From Lobosporangium transversale (lineage: Eukaryota > Mortierellomycota > Mortierellomycetes > Mortierellales > Mortierellaceae): a stretch of 64,000 nucleotides of DNA. The position numbers and the translations under genes were made by a program. Positions 34,690 to 45,989 of this stretch are shown in pieces (position 1 is the stretch's first letter; every line of letters begins with the position of its first letter). Location of the stretch: assembly GCF_002105155.1 (NCBI RefSeq), contig NW_019028988.1, positions 845,195 through 909,194 of the forward strand, given 5' to 3'. The notes beneath the pieces are model-generated. The model ran no database searches and had not been told where the DNA came from. It saw only the letters and a list, made by a program, of their open reading frames with translations.

Positions 34690-35500
34690 CGTCTGCTTTA
34701 GCACGATATACTGCCGCCCTTCTTCTTGACAACGCCTTAATGGGGCCATTGTAGCATTAGACTGAAACCTTGCACCATTCCATTAATATTCTTTTCCAAA
34801 GCTCTATACAGCCTGCTGGACATATTTAATGCTTACTGAGCTGTCCCTTGCGGTATTCCTGCATATGCTGGCCAGCATAGTTAGGTGCCTTCCTTCTCTG
34901 TTATATTGACTGCTCGTCTCTATACCTTGACAGCCTTTGCAGTATGCTTCAGCTTATGGTTTTGTTGAGACGCAAACCCGCCACTTACCATGCCCCATTC
35001 TTCGGTAGGCATCCGCAATTGCTTCTCGTAGCTCTTTAGGTCATGTGAACAGGCCTGTTAATATTACATACAGGTATTTTTGATTGCTCTCTGCTTGACC
35101 ATTATACCTTTGATCTTTTAAGTGATAGTCCTCTAGCAATCTTTTAACTAATCATTTTAGCTTCGCTCTGGCAACATTGAATTGCGTTCACGCAGGCAGC
35201 GTGTAGGAAGCATCTTATTAGCCTGACTCTAGCCTCAATTGCTATTCGAGTGGGCGCCTCTATTCATGTTTATCTAGTAATAGTGGGCTGCTTCAGCTGA
35301 AACCCTCCCGGGACAGCTTCCTTTATCCTCCACCATACGCTCTTTACTCGCCAAACGAAGGCTAGATGCAGTTGGTTAAGAGATACTAAGACATCTAGCA
35401 GCCTCAAGAGCTGAAGTACCCTTGCATTTCTAAATAGATAACTTTCTTTTGTTCGAGGCATAGGCTTCATATTTCGGCAGAGGAGAGAGGATAGGGAACA
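34690..35500 (-). pseudogene. Heavily decayed Tc1/mariner-type transposase relic
   Basis: Reading the minus strand across frames gives the family's landmarks in the right order. First is a helix-turn-helix-like part (GTSALEAARCLSIS), then ARAKLK followed by LLEDYHLKDQRYNGQAES, then QQNHKLKHTAKAVKV, which resembles the QQDNDPKHTSKAV block carrying the second catalytic Asp, and then LCWPAYAGIPQGTAQ and LNMSSRLYRALEKNING in the place of the WPAxSPDLNPIE region. Many stops and frame changes and a deletion between the first and second catalytic blocks show it is long dead. It is not a close copy of the intact Tc1 element at 39872. Confidence 0.5.
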
Positions 35501-36979
35501 AAAAAAAAAAAGATATATAGGTAAAAAAAAAAAAGATCCATAAATGATTAATATCATTACAGTCCTAGGTTAAATACTAAGACTAGATTCCATAAATGAA
35601 AGAATGGGTAGAGCTGGGTTTATATGTTTCCAGATGCGAGCTCTGCATCAGTGATAACTATGAACTAGTGACAAATACAGAGATACATTTATATCTTTGC
35701 GATATGGATAAGATTTAAGGGCCTAATACTACCAGCGTCATTGCCTTTGCTGAAGAGAAAGGCTATCGTAGCATCTATATTGCCATCCAAGAAGTCAATA
35801 AGAAAAAAATAAAAAAAATAAAGAAAATAAAACTATCTATCGAAAGTTTTGATTAGTTTCTTTTAGAATCTCTGTTAAAGAATATAAATCACTATAAAGT
35901 AAACAGTTTATCTTGAACCAAATAATATTTCGACAAAATGGTTTGCTTCGATCTGGATCTGTAAGGGACAAAAATACACAAAAGAAAAGGAATTGAAAGA
36001 GCAAAGTTGGTGGCGTTAGTGAAACGGGTCACAAAGAGGCCTTGGTGCTAAGCCCAGTTTAGAGTGCTATAAATAGACCTAGAATCACGTGATAAAATTT
36101 AGGTCAAAGATAAGGGAAGATTTGTACATTTATATTTATGCGAATACGTTCAAGTTCAATTGATAAGGCTTGAAGCCTCAATAGAAAAGAAAGTGTCTTG
36201 ACCAATAAACTGCATTGACGCGATCACACCACACACATACACCCCCACTCTTTCCCTGTTCTTTTTGTTGACTTGTTGATGGACAAATACAATATGCAAT
36301 GTGCAATTTTCTCAATGTCTTTGTCACATGCCTTTTTTCCCTACATATCACATCCTGCTTAGACCTCCACTGCTTGGGCTTTTTTTTAACGCGAAGTTCT
36401 TTTTGTGCTCTGCGGGAAATAGAAATGTGAACATGTGTTGGTAAACACCATGAATATGTAATATCATTCGTTACAAGCTTTGGCCATCTCGCATCCTTCC
36501 AACAAGAACAAAAAAAAAAAAGGCAGTAACTCTCGCTCGAATATATATATGATATTAGTACGAAAAGAGGTGGTCGGGTGAGCAACGATGGGAACTCCAT
36601 TTGACATGTCTTTGCAATGGACATGCAAAATGAGGGAGAAAAAAAAAAACGTCACATTAATTGCGTTGGACCGTGCGAAAAAAAGAAGGAAAAAAAAATC
36701 AGTCTAAAATTTTCCATCGCATTGTCGCTATTTCTTTTTCCCTCTATCACATCCTATCTCTTTCCTGTTCGTTCCTCAATCGTTTCCATTCTGTCTGCAA
36801 CCATCTTTGAAGGAATATGAAAATAAATAAAATAAAAAAAATGTTGGAAGTCCTTTTTATATATTTTATTTACAAAAAATCAGCTGAATTTTTGGTTGCA
36901 ATAATAGAATTTTTTTTTTTTTTAGAATTGCGAGAATACCCACTATTTACAAATTAAAGTCCAAAGAGTGTGTGGATTT
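35501..36979. other. Gene-poor AT-rich spacer
   Basis: About 1.5 kb without a supported gene. Short frames on both strands are low complexity or carry no domain. Homopolymer runs occur at 35501-35511, 36511-36522 and 36910-36925. The last 150 bp should be the 3' UTR of the C2-domain gene. Confidence 0.45.
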
Positions 36980-37695
36980 TTAGTTCTCCTTCTTAACCTC
37001 CTTCTTGCCACCGCTCTTGAGGTAGGCAAAGCCCGCGCCGAAGATGGCGGCAGCGACAGCAGCGTCAGAGGCATCCTCCTTGTTCTCCAACAACTTAATC
37101 CTATCTTTGTGCTCGTTGACAATCTGAGTTTCACCCTGGACCTCGGGGCCGCTAGACGCAGGGGCCTGTTGACCAGCACTGAGGATGCTGATGGTCAAGG
37201 AAACAGCTCCATGCGGCTTGGATTCGTCATCATAGACCTCAAATTTACCCCTGTAAGAGCCGCCGGCCGAAATGACCTGACGCAAAGGGATAGCGCCGTA
37301 ACCAATGACGGCATCAGCGAGCTTCTCCTGGTCGAGGATCTCGACGTACAAGTAATGGTGCTCGTTGGGCTCATAGTCATTGAGGATAATCTCCTCGTTC
37401 CACTCGGGGTTCTTTCCTGCGTTCTTCTTGACAGAGGTCTTCTTGAAAGAGTTCTTCTTTTCGAAATCCAAGCTGACTTGGAGATAGGGGTCGTTCTTAC
37501 CGAAGTTCTGTTAAACATGACCGACAAACAAATGAAAATAGAAATAAGTGTTACTTGTCAGTCCATGTTACAAAAGTCCAAAAAGACGCGTGTGAAATTA
37601 GAAGAAAAAATTGAAACAATGAACTAAGAAGGGGTCCGTACCTCAACATCGCGCAAGCCTTCGGCGGAGTGAACTTTGATATGGATGGAAGACAT
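36980..37695 (-). CDS. Small C2-domain protein
   Basis: Two exons, 37695-37642 and 37507-36980, encode 193 residues. The protein is one C2 domain, a calcium- or phospholipid-binding fold: IHIKVHSAEGLRDVENFGKN, DPYLQVSLDFEKKNSFKK, KTSVKKNAGKNPEWNEE and YLYVEILDQEKLADAVIGYG. A Gln/Ala-rich linker, a coiled piece and a short C-terminal hydrophobic stretch (AAVAAAIFGAGFAYLKSG) then follow, ending KKEVKKEN. The hydrophobic end may associate with membrane. Aspartates at NDPY and LDQEKLADA fit calcium loops, though not all five usual positions are clear. GC content is higher than in neighbours, suggesting good expression. It is a single-gene unit between repeat regions. Confidence 0.9.
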
Positions 37696-38125
37696 GGTTG
37701 GTTATGAGTAAAAGATTTGGCTGGGGGGAAAAAGAAGAGTAGTGTTATGTGTTGCTTGTTGAAGAGGAAAAGCGTGAAGAAGAAAAAAAAAAAAAAAAGG
37801 AAGAAAATTGGGGAAAGGGCGGAGGTTTATATAGAAAAATGAAGGACATGTACGGATGAATAAGAGTCGAGGCACTAGAGGAATGACGCGAGGGCCATAG
37901 GAAGTGGGAACATAATGAGAACAAGAGGCTGAATTTGGTGCAATGGTTCATTGGTTCAATGGTTCCATAGTCTTCACGTATATAGAATCAATAGTACATG
38001 CATATCATGCGTGTTAATGTCAGTGACAGATTGCATAATCATAATCGTCCAAAAATGAGGGAATAAGTTATACATATTTTTATTTATTATTTACTTTATT
38101 CAAAGAATATTTCTGTATTAAAATA
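37696..38125. promoter_or_regulatory. Promoter region of the C2-domain gene
   Basis: This is the upstream DNA of a minus-strand gene. It includes an A-rich run at 37781-37798 and a short tandem 'ttcaatggttc' type repeat at 37945-37965. No further gene is supported. Confidence 0.35.
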
Positions 38126-38405
38126 TTGAACTCTAAATTTTTAGGACTGGGGACCGGTCATTACTCCATTGCTTTGAGAATTGACTCCATGCTTCTGCCA
38201 AACTTCATTCCAATAGACACACAGCCCATATTCTTTGCTGGGGAGGTGTGCCCGTCACCAGAGTACGATATTCTCGAGGAAGAAAACGAATTAGGTGACA
38301 GCAAGGGGTCTGCAATTGGCGATAATCATTTTGAACAATCCAAAAGCAGAAGAATATGCGGAGAATCGAACGAATTAAAAGTCTGGGGCAACAGATTCTC
38401 TATTC

Positions 38406-38452
<47 letters not shown>

Positions 38453-39068
38453 TGATTGGAATGGACTCTACGTGGCCCACTGGGGATACAATGGGGTTTC
38501 TAGAGAGGCGAAGGAGGAGGGCCCCTTGTTTTAAAGCCCTTAATACCATGAATAAATGAAGTTCCCAGGCCTTAAAGTTCATTTCTTTCTCTCCACTGAT
38601 TTGTCCATCTTGTGCTTAAGCAAGATCGTCATCAAATCATTGAAAGCTAGCTCTAGTCTCTCGCATACATACAAGAAAGCTATACTCGTCCGTTCGGGAT
38701 TGGATTCGATCAAGGTGTTTTATGAAATACTCAAGAGCAACTCTCATGAAGGAATCATTAGAACCCAATTAGAAGTAAGATAAAAGTTTAGAGTCAAGCG
38801 AAGCACAAATGGAATATACAACCCATAGGCGAATTGCTGGTGATACTTTTACACCATGCGTGAGACTGTCATAAAAGCAATGATGCGAGAGGAAAAAAGG
38901 GATAAAGAAAAAAAGGAAGCCACCATCGAGCAGACATCACAATTAGTACAGCTGGAGAGAATACAAGTATCAAGGAAAGATAATTCGAATCCTGGGTTTG
39001 GGGTTCAAGTACAAAAGCACAGGTGCTTTCCCCTCGGAAAAGACAAGCAACTTTCAGTATTCACGTGT

Positions 39069-39101
<33 letters not shown>

Positions 39102-39871
39102 GAGTCGTATTTGCATCAAACAAGAGGAGCGGCAACACGTTGTCCGTCTACAATGTCTAGTGGACAAACACAGTTCATATATTTATACCAAGCAAGCATC
39201 GCTTTCGAATGCAACTTTATTTAATTCTAAAACCAGACATTATACTGGAGCCGGCTTTGCTTTGGAAATAAGATAATGCTATATAGTGTAAGGATCTAGT
39301 CGAGAATGAACGCATACTGAGTGGGTTAGTTTATTATTCATCCAAGTAATAAGCACTTCTCAACTAGTCAATAAAGGAAAACATTTAACCCCATCGGAAT
39401 GGTTGACGTAGAGAAGATAATCTGATTTTTGACATTGACATAAATTAGAAAAAAAGACTATCAACAGACTATATACCTATGCCAACCATAACTTTATTGT
39501 CATCATTCCTCAACGTTCCATACAATTCCTACCACTTCAATGACTGTGGAGAAGCCGTCTATGCTCTACATGTACATTCCTGGAGACAGTTGTCGTGTCC
39601 GGTTTGTGTCTCTTCAAGGCCTGACCATTATTACAAAGCAAAATTAACATGACTTTATGCATTTGAGTTATCCATGATAGTCAGCATTGGCCTGCTTAAA
39701 GAGTAAGCGAGAGAGGGAAGAAAAAGAAATAAATATTATTGCCCTTGAGCTTGTAGAAGGATAAGGATTAGTCTAAGGGTATTTTACACCATCGTTTACT
39801 CTTTTAATTACAAATAGTTTAGTTTAGAATCTCGAGTATCAACAAAAAGATGGAGTATGTACGTACACGTA
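38126..39871. other. Unexplained accessory segment left of the Tc1 element
   Basis: About 1.7 kb with protein-like fragments on the plus strand, such as SGLDSIKVFYEILKSNSHEG near 38690-38760 and RSRICIKQEERQHVV near 39105-39145, broken by stops. I could not place them in a family. Poly(T)-then-poly(A) at 38407-38449 and poly(T) at 39069-39101 interrupt it. It could be another decayed transposon or a dead gene. Confidence 0.3.
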
Positions 39872-41207
39872 CAGTCACCTGAAACAAAGATTGGACAAAA
39901 AAATAAAATATTGAAATAGTTACGTAGGGAAGCGTTTCCTTCAATCTCTTTCCTTCCTGTTTTTCACATACAAACAGCTTGAGTAAACCACCATGGCGAG
40001 ACACTTAGACATTGAGAATAAAGGTATCATCGTTGGAATACACCTCGTGGGCATGAAGGCTGCGGAAATCGCATTGCAACGCGGTGTACCCCGAACCTCT
40101 GTTATTAATATTATCAGGGTGTACCAAGAAAGAGGCACCACTGCTTGCACTCCGATCCCAGGACGGCCCAAAGTACTAAGTGAACGGGACCTCAGGAGCA
40201 TCGTTCGCCATACTAAGCAGAATAGAAGGTGTACTCTTAATGATATCACTAACCAATTGCCGAACAAAGTTTGCGAGAGGACAGTTGCGAAGGCATTGCA
40301 TTCATTGGGTATTTTCAGCCGGATTGCAGTAAAAAAACCATTCTTAAAAGAAGGACATATAAAAAGGAGGCTGCAGTTTGTCAAAAAATATATGAGTTGG
40401 TCCATGGAAGACTGGAATCGGGTAGTTTGGACTGACGAATCATCATTTGAAGTTGGTGAGCATTTTCGTCAAATAAGAGTTTGGCGTAAAGTAGAGGAAA
40501 AGTACGATCATGATTGCCTCGCACCCACTTTCAAAAGTGGTAGAACAACTCTGATGGTCTGGGGGGCGTTCACAGCAACCAGAAAGTCTCGGTTGGTTGT
40601 ATTTGAAAGAGGTCGTAAAGATGGACGGTGTTTCGTGGAAGATGTATATCAAGGCGAGCTAGCCAGATTTATGGCTGAGGTAGAGGATGGCATACTTATG
40701 GAGGATAATGCTCCAGTTCATACTTGTAAGATTGCAAAAGAATGGCGCGAAAAAAACAGCATCCCGAGGATTCCAGACTGGCCTTCATGCTCCCCAGATT
40801 TGAACCCTATTGAACATGTATGGTCACTTCTTGCGGATGCACTCGATAGGCGCGCTAAAGGGCCAAGAGATCTTCCCACTCTCACACGGGCTCTTATCGA
40901 AGAGTGGAATAATTTACCGCAAGAGAGGCTGGCCAGCCTTGTCGCTACCATGCCCGAAAGGCTGGAAGAAGTGAATGGGGTCGATGGTAGGAACACTCAC
41001 TATTGAACCTACATGGCACTTTTGCTACTCTAACAATGCCGTCTTCAAAACCCCAATAAATAACAGTATTGACCTCTTTAGTGAGCATGTAAAATTTCAT
41101 GTGTATTGATGAAGTCTTTATGTATGTTGCATATGAGCTGTTTGTCCAGGTTGTTCAAAAAAAAATCAAGAAAATCCATTTTGTCCAAACTTTATTTCAG
41201 GTGACTG
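39872..41207 (+). mobile_element. Complete Tc1/mariner DNA transposon (1336 bp)
   Basis: Terminal inverted repeats of about 29 bp are visible: the left end begins CAGTCACCTGAAACAAAG and the right end in reverse complement begins CAGTCACCTGAAATAAAG, with only about three mismatches. A TA dinucleotide flanks each side, at 39870-39871 and 41208-41209, as expected for the family's target duplication. The transposase frame is uninterrupted. All parts needed for movement appear present, so this copy may be active or only recently silenced. Confidence 0.96.
39993..41006 (+). CDS. Tc1/mariner transposase
   Basis: 337 residues, one exon. The start ATG is in a strong context (CACCATGG). The N-terminal bipartite DNA-binding part has a helix-turn-helix (MKAAEIALQRGVPRTSVINI), a GRPK hinge motif, and a second helix region (TLNDITNQLPNKVCERTVAK). 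The DDE catalytic core shows WTDESSFE (D148), MEDNAPVHT (D238) and SPDLNPIEHVW (E274). By my count 35 residues separate the second D and the E. It cuts and pastes the element by binding the terminal repeats. No stops or shifts are present. Confidence 0.96.
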   Translation: MARHLDIENKGIIVGIHLVGMKAAEIALQRGVPRTSVINIIRVYQERGTTACTPIPGRPKVLSERDLRSIVRHTKQNRRCTLNDITNQLPNKVCERTVAKALHSLGIFSRIAVKKPFLKEGHIKRRLQFVKKYMSWSMEDWNRVVWTDESSFEVGEHFRQIRVWRKVEEKYDHDCLAPTFKSGRTTLMVWGAFTATRKSRLVVFERGRKDGRCFVEDVYQGELARFMAEVEDGILMEDNAPVHTCKIAKEWREKNSIPRIPDWPSCSPDLNPIEHVWSLLADALDRRAKGPRDLPTLTRALIEEWNNLPQERLASLVATMPERLEEVNGVDGRNTHY

Positions 41208-41655
41208 TACATACACAGAGGAGCTGCTAACGTTTAATGAATAATCTCACAGACCTAAAAGCATTTTTTTTTTTTTTTTTTTGACAAGAGCCATTAAATC
41301 AAGGCAAAGAGGGCTTATATTACAAAACTGTGCAACGTTAAAAAAAAAAAAAAAAAAAAAAAAAAGCCAGCGGCAGGCAGCTTTTCCCTTTTCATGTTTT
41401 AAAGACCAGCTTTATTATTGTTATGAAAGGATGTTAGATTGCTATGGTAATTTTTGATAGATACAAATAATAAGGAAAAAAAAAAAAGTAAAAAGTCACC
41501 CCCCAGAAACTCTTTGCTGGTTTTTTGTTGCTTAAATACATTTTCTCCCTATTTTTTTTTTTTTTTAAAAAAAAGAGTGCATCCCAGATACACACCTTTT
41601 TTTTTTTTTTTTTTTTTTTTTTTTGTTATTGATATTATAATGTAGTTGATAACAT
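41208..41655. other. Spacer between Tc1 element and LPMO-like gene
   Basis: This holds several homopolymer runs (T at 41265-41282, A at 41341-41365, T at 41599-41624) and probably the 3' UTR of the LPMO-like gene. I see no gene. Confidence 0.45.
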
Positions 41656-42775
41656 TTAGTTCAAAGGAACAACCTGTCTCTTGAGTTGCCTTGGAGGAAC
41701 AGTGACAGTGATGGGCTTGCGAGCATCAAAGTATTGCTTGCCCCAGTTGCCACCCGAGACAGCCCTCTCAGGAATGTAAGGGCTACCGGCACCATAGTTG
41801 GCAAAGAGAGGAGCAACCCCTGAGAGAGATCCACCGTTGGTTCCCTGGATAACGATATCAGCACAGCTCGAGTACAACTCACGGTTGCCCTCGTTGTTGT
41901 TCCAGAGCCAGTTGAGGACAGCGGGACCCGAGGGAGCATTGGCTGGGATCCTCACTGGGAGGGAGAAAGTGCTGCCAGCAGGAGCGTTAGCAAGGCAGTC
42001 TTGGAAGTGATCTTGGATAACCTATAATATATGGACGATCCATACCAAACCATCATGAATTAAGGAAACGTGACATGAAATGAAAGAAAAAAAAAAAAAA
42101 AAAATAGTTAGAAAGAGCTCAATGTCAAGATAGATTAAATTGCAAAGAAAGGTAAAGAAAAAGTAAATAGACAAGGCAGAAGAAAAAGAAATCACTTACA
42201 ACCCAGGTTTTGCCGTTGTCATAGGAAAGAGCCCATTGGCAGCTATATCATCGCATGGGATCAAAAGGCGAGAGCAAGAGTGAGTTACCTTATTTTCATT
42301 ATAAAAATAATAAAAGATTTACTAGGCATGTTATCTTTTATGTATATACCTTCCTCCCCTGTGGTTAACATCAACATCCATCTTGGCGGGAATAGTGGAA
42401 CCAGCCTGGAAAGTGGGGCGGACACCAGCAAATGAGCTGGAGTGCTTGCAGATGGGGTCTGAAATGTGGTTCTATATTGTAGAGAAGAAAAAAAAAAATT
42501 GAGGTACAATTAAATACTTTATCCATACAGGAGGATATAGGTCTCGAATAACGCGATATAAAAGAAATTTTTTTTAAAAAAAAAAAAATACATACGTAGG
42601 TACCAACGGGAGATTGAACATCGTAGTCAACCTCGCCCCATTGGTTGTCGTTGGGCTTAGGGCACTCAGAGTAAGGGGCCTTACGAGGGCATGGGTAACG
42701 GAAGGAGATGTGAGCATCGGCGACCAAGGCCATGGAGGACAAAGCCAAAAGAGCAGCAGAGGCAAGAAGCTTCAT
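41656..42775 (-). CDS. Secreted LPMO-like (copper polysaccharide monooxygenase) protein
   Basis: Four exons, 42775-42596, 42471-42350, 42242-42200 and 42021-41656, give 236 residues. A signal peptide (MKLLASAALLALSSMALVADA) is predicted to be cleaved just before a histidine, giving a mature N terminus HISFRYPC, the hallmark of lytic polysaccharide monooxygenases, in which His1 is part of the copper-binding histidine brace. A second histidine lies in DVDVNHRGGSCQWALSYDNG, and a WLWNNNEGNRELYSSCADI block resembles AA11/AA16-type enzymes. Several cysteines suggest disulfides. The family would oxidise chitin or cellulose outside the cell. I cannot give the exact AA family, and activity is inferred from the motifs only. 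GC content is higher than in the surroundings, suggesting high expression. Confidence 0.85.
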
Positions 42776-43902
42776 GTTTTTGGAATGAATAAAGTAGAAA
42801 AGGGAAACAGAGGGAGAGAAGAGGAAGTTTGTCCGGGATGAGCTTGAACAGAATTGTTGAAGATCAGAAAGGGGGATGGTTGTATGGGTGGGGGTCTTTT
42901 ATAGGAATTAGCTAGGCCTGATTTTTTTTTTTTTTTTTTTTGTTTTGTTTTTTAGGCAATGCTCAATGTAGATCAACTAAATGATGGCGGGTATGCCGCT
43001 CGCTCTGTATACAGAACAGATAAGAATGTTGAAAGGTGCAATGAAGGAATGAATAATTTAATGAAGTATGTAGTAAAATAAATGAATGTTTCTCTGCAAT
43101 GTAATATGAGATAATATCAATCTATGCAGAATGATATTAAAAACATAAATCCCACGAGATGAAGTCGATGGCGCACCATAGTATGCTTTTGTTTAGGGTG
43201 GAGAGATCTTTCGGATTTTTGTTTTATTTTATTCTATTTTATATTATATTATTTTAATTCGAATTGTTTGTTGTGGTTATGTTGTCAGGTCAAAAGGTCC
43301 ATGGGGTAGAAAGACAATCGCGCATAATCAGTTCACTATCTTGTCCGACAACCTGCCAGCTTTAATCCAGATTGGATGGAGAGAGTGTTTTGGTTAGCCG
43401 TTTGTTTGTTTGGTTGATTGGTGATGCTATATGGGCATGGCCATGAAGTAAAATAAACAAAGATATAACTTTTTTTTTTTTTTTTTTTTTTTTTACTTTC
43501 AAGTCCACAATGAATGAATGGAGGGTCAACAAAGTGAGAGAACGATATATTTTTTTTTTTATTTTTACAAACATTTTTTTCTCAAGAAAAGAAAAAAAGT
43601 GAATGTAAATTGTGCTTCGATTTCATTAAAGTGCCTTTCGCTGTAAGCATATAGTCTACCCTCCATTCTTTATGAAAGACGAATACATGTTCAAAGTGTG
43701 ACGATCGTTTCCAAGTAAAGCATAGCCTAGATTACAGTAATGAAAAAAGAAATTAGGTGTGCTCTCAAGATCCGTGTCAGTCTATAACGTCGGAGGAAAA
43801 AAAAAAAGAAGAGAATGAAGGAGAAGGGCACTTGGTTATTCAAGACTGTTACAAGCTTACTCTAATGGCTAAAGGGCTAACATGTAGGTTAGTGGAATGG
43901 GA

Positions 43903-43937
<35 letters not shown>

Positions 43938-45289
43938 AGGGAGGCAGATGGAGGAGGAGGGGGGATTGACAGTAGAAACCCAATCATCCAAAAGCTTGTT
44001 TGTGCCTGAATTGTTTGTGCAACAATGAACATTTCACACCTCTCAAGAGCATTTGCAGTTAGTGTTTCGCTGCATACTTTTCACACAGACAAAGTAAACA
44101 CACTAACAACAAGATGCAATGTCATTGGATCCATCCGCACGATTAGATCAACGATTACTCCGTCTCTTTGAGCCGTGGGATACACAAAAACAAGCGCTGA
44201 CCAACAATCAGAGGCTCAAAGAGAAATGCATGATAAAAAAAAAGGGGAAGAGGGGGAAGGAATCAGGGTCCATTCTTTAAAATACTCAATATTCATTGGC
44301 TTGGCCATTAATTTACATTTATTGCATTATTGAAATCAGACAAAAAAATAAAAAAGTTTGATCGTTATCGTGTGCTCTGTTTCTGTTGTCATCATCCTTC
44401 CCATAATCATATTAATCATATCCATTCTACATTTATATAAACATATAAAATATATATGACATGTATACATCATAGATAACACTCATCTCGCAACATAACA
44501 TCTGGTTCTACAGGTTAAAACGGCTTAATTATATATGCACCACATATTGAAGGATCATACCACGGAACATTGGGATAATTATATATGGCAATCGAAACCA
44601 TTTTTATCTAATAATTATAATAATTATAATGACGCATGCTCTCGTTTCCTCTCCTTCATCTTTTGTTTTCCTATTATACACCAAGGATTGTGGTCCTAAT
44701 GGACATTTCGGCCATTTTGAGATGTCTCTCCTCATTTTTTGTTTTTATTTCTTATTATTGTATATTACTATTATTACAGTTATTACAATTATTTTTTACT
44801 CGGGTTCTTGACAAAAGGGTTTGGAATTTGAAATAAAGAAGGGAAAAAAAAAAAAAAAAAACGCGCGTAAACAACAGCATGGACATGTGTTTCATATCAT
44901 CACTAAAGCAGGAAAAAAACAGAAAAAAAAAAACAATGACGGTCTCAAGAAGGCATTTTTTTTTTGTCTGTCCTTTGTCCATTCTCATATCCAGTCAAGA
45001 GTTTTCAGTGGTCAAAAAGAGAAAAAAGGCCAATGCTCTCTTATCTTTTTCCTCCCCGTTTCATCCTTCTGAACCACTGAAGAGACACGAAAGAAGAAGA
45101 AGAAGAAAGAAGAAGAGGAAGAAAGAACCATTCTCGTTTTCTTTATCAAACCTTGGCGCATGACTATGACCATGACCTTTTTTTTTTTTTCCTTTTTCCT
45201 TTTAGTCCGTAAGCAACCTTTTCATCTTATCCTCTCACCTTTTTTAATGCTCATGTCGATTGATTGGTTTTCTCCAAAGACTTGAAGGC

Positions 45290-45321
<32 letters not shown>

Positions 45322-45775
45322 CTTCCACAAGTGCAGACTGCACATGTTTCTGTGGATCAAGAAAACGATTGGAAAAACTTTTATGATTTATACTCTTTTT
45401 ATCTTTCTTTTATCTCTTATTAAAATAGAGAAATCAAGCTCTATCTGCGTCTTTTAATCGCTCTCACATTTGTTAATCTCCGTTTGTAATTTTTTGTCCT
45501 TCTCTCTCATCTCCTTCTCATCCTCCTCACTCCCACTGCATTGGACAATGATCGCTTGATTTGGATTGATTATATCCCCATGAGAAGCATAAGAGCATAA
45601 AACGCCGATTACAGAGAAATGAAAGGAACAAATAAACAAGACTCCCAGGCAAAAGTGTTTACACGATAATAACAAAGAACAACAGGATTCTTTCTTCTTC
45701 TTCTTCTTCTTCTTCTTCTTCTTCTTCTTCTTCAGGCATGGTCATCATACTTAAAAGAGATTGGATTTATTTATT
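42776..45775. other. 3-kb gene-free interval upstream of the LPMO-like gene
   Basis: No credible coding sequence was found. It contains T/A runs (42921-42940, 43471-43494, 44841-44861, 45292-45320), a (GA)n tract at 43903-43929 and a perfect 12-bp inverted repeat, tctctttgagcc at 44163-44174 with ggctcaaagaga at 44213-44224. The right end is the 3' region of the ERCC8-like gene, with a (TTC)n tract at 45692-45733. Regulatory DNA for the LPMO-like gene or a non-coding RNA is possible. Confidence 0.45.
45692..45733 (+). repeat. (TTC)14 microsatellite
   Basis: A pure trinucleotide run just downstream of the ERCC8-like stop codon, so GAA on the transcript strand, probably within its 3' UTR. Confidence 0.9.
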
Positions 45776-45953
45776 CTAGTCACTATCAGAGTCTGACCAA
45801 GTATCTTGATCAGCAAGAGCTTGCAATGCATTGTTGCGGTCAATATTTTTGGGCGACCATACAAGAATGTCGTGGTCATTTCCTGCACTGTATATCTCCT
45901 AACACATCGTAAACAAGCATAAACAAGCAACGAAGCAAAGCAGATGATCGGAC

Positions 45954-45989
<36 letters not shown>

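Noticed and set aside
36968-37627. 219-codon frame antisense to the C2-domain gene
   Set aside because: The other strand encodes a clear C2 domain with correct splice sites; this frame is its shadow.
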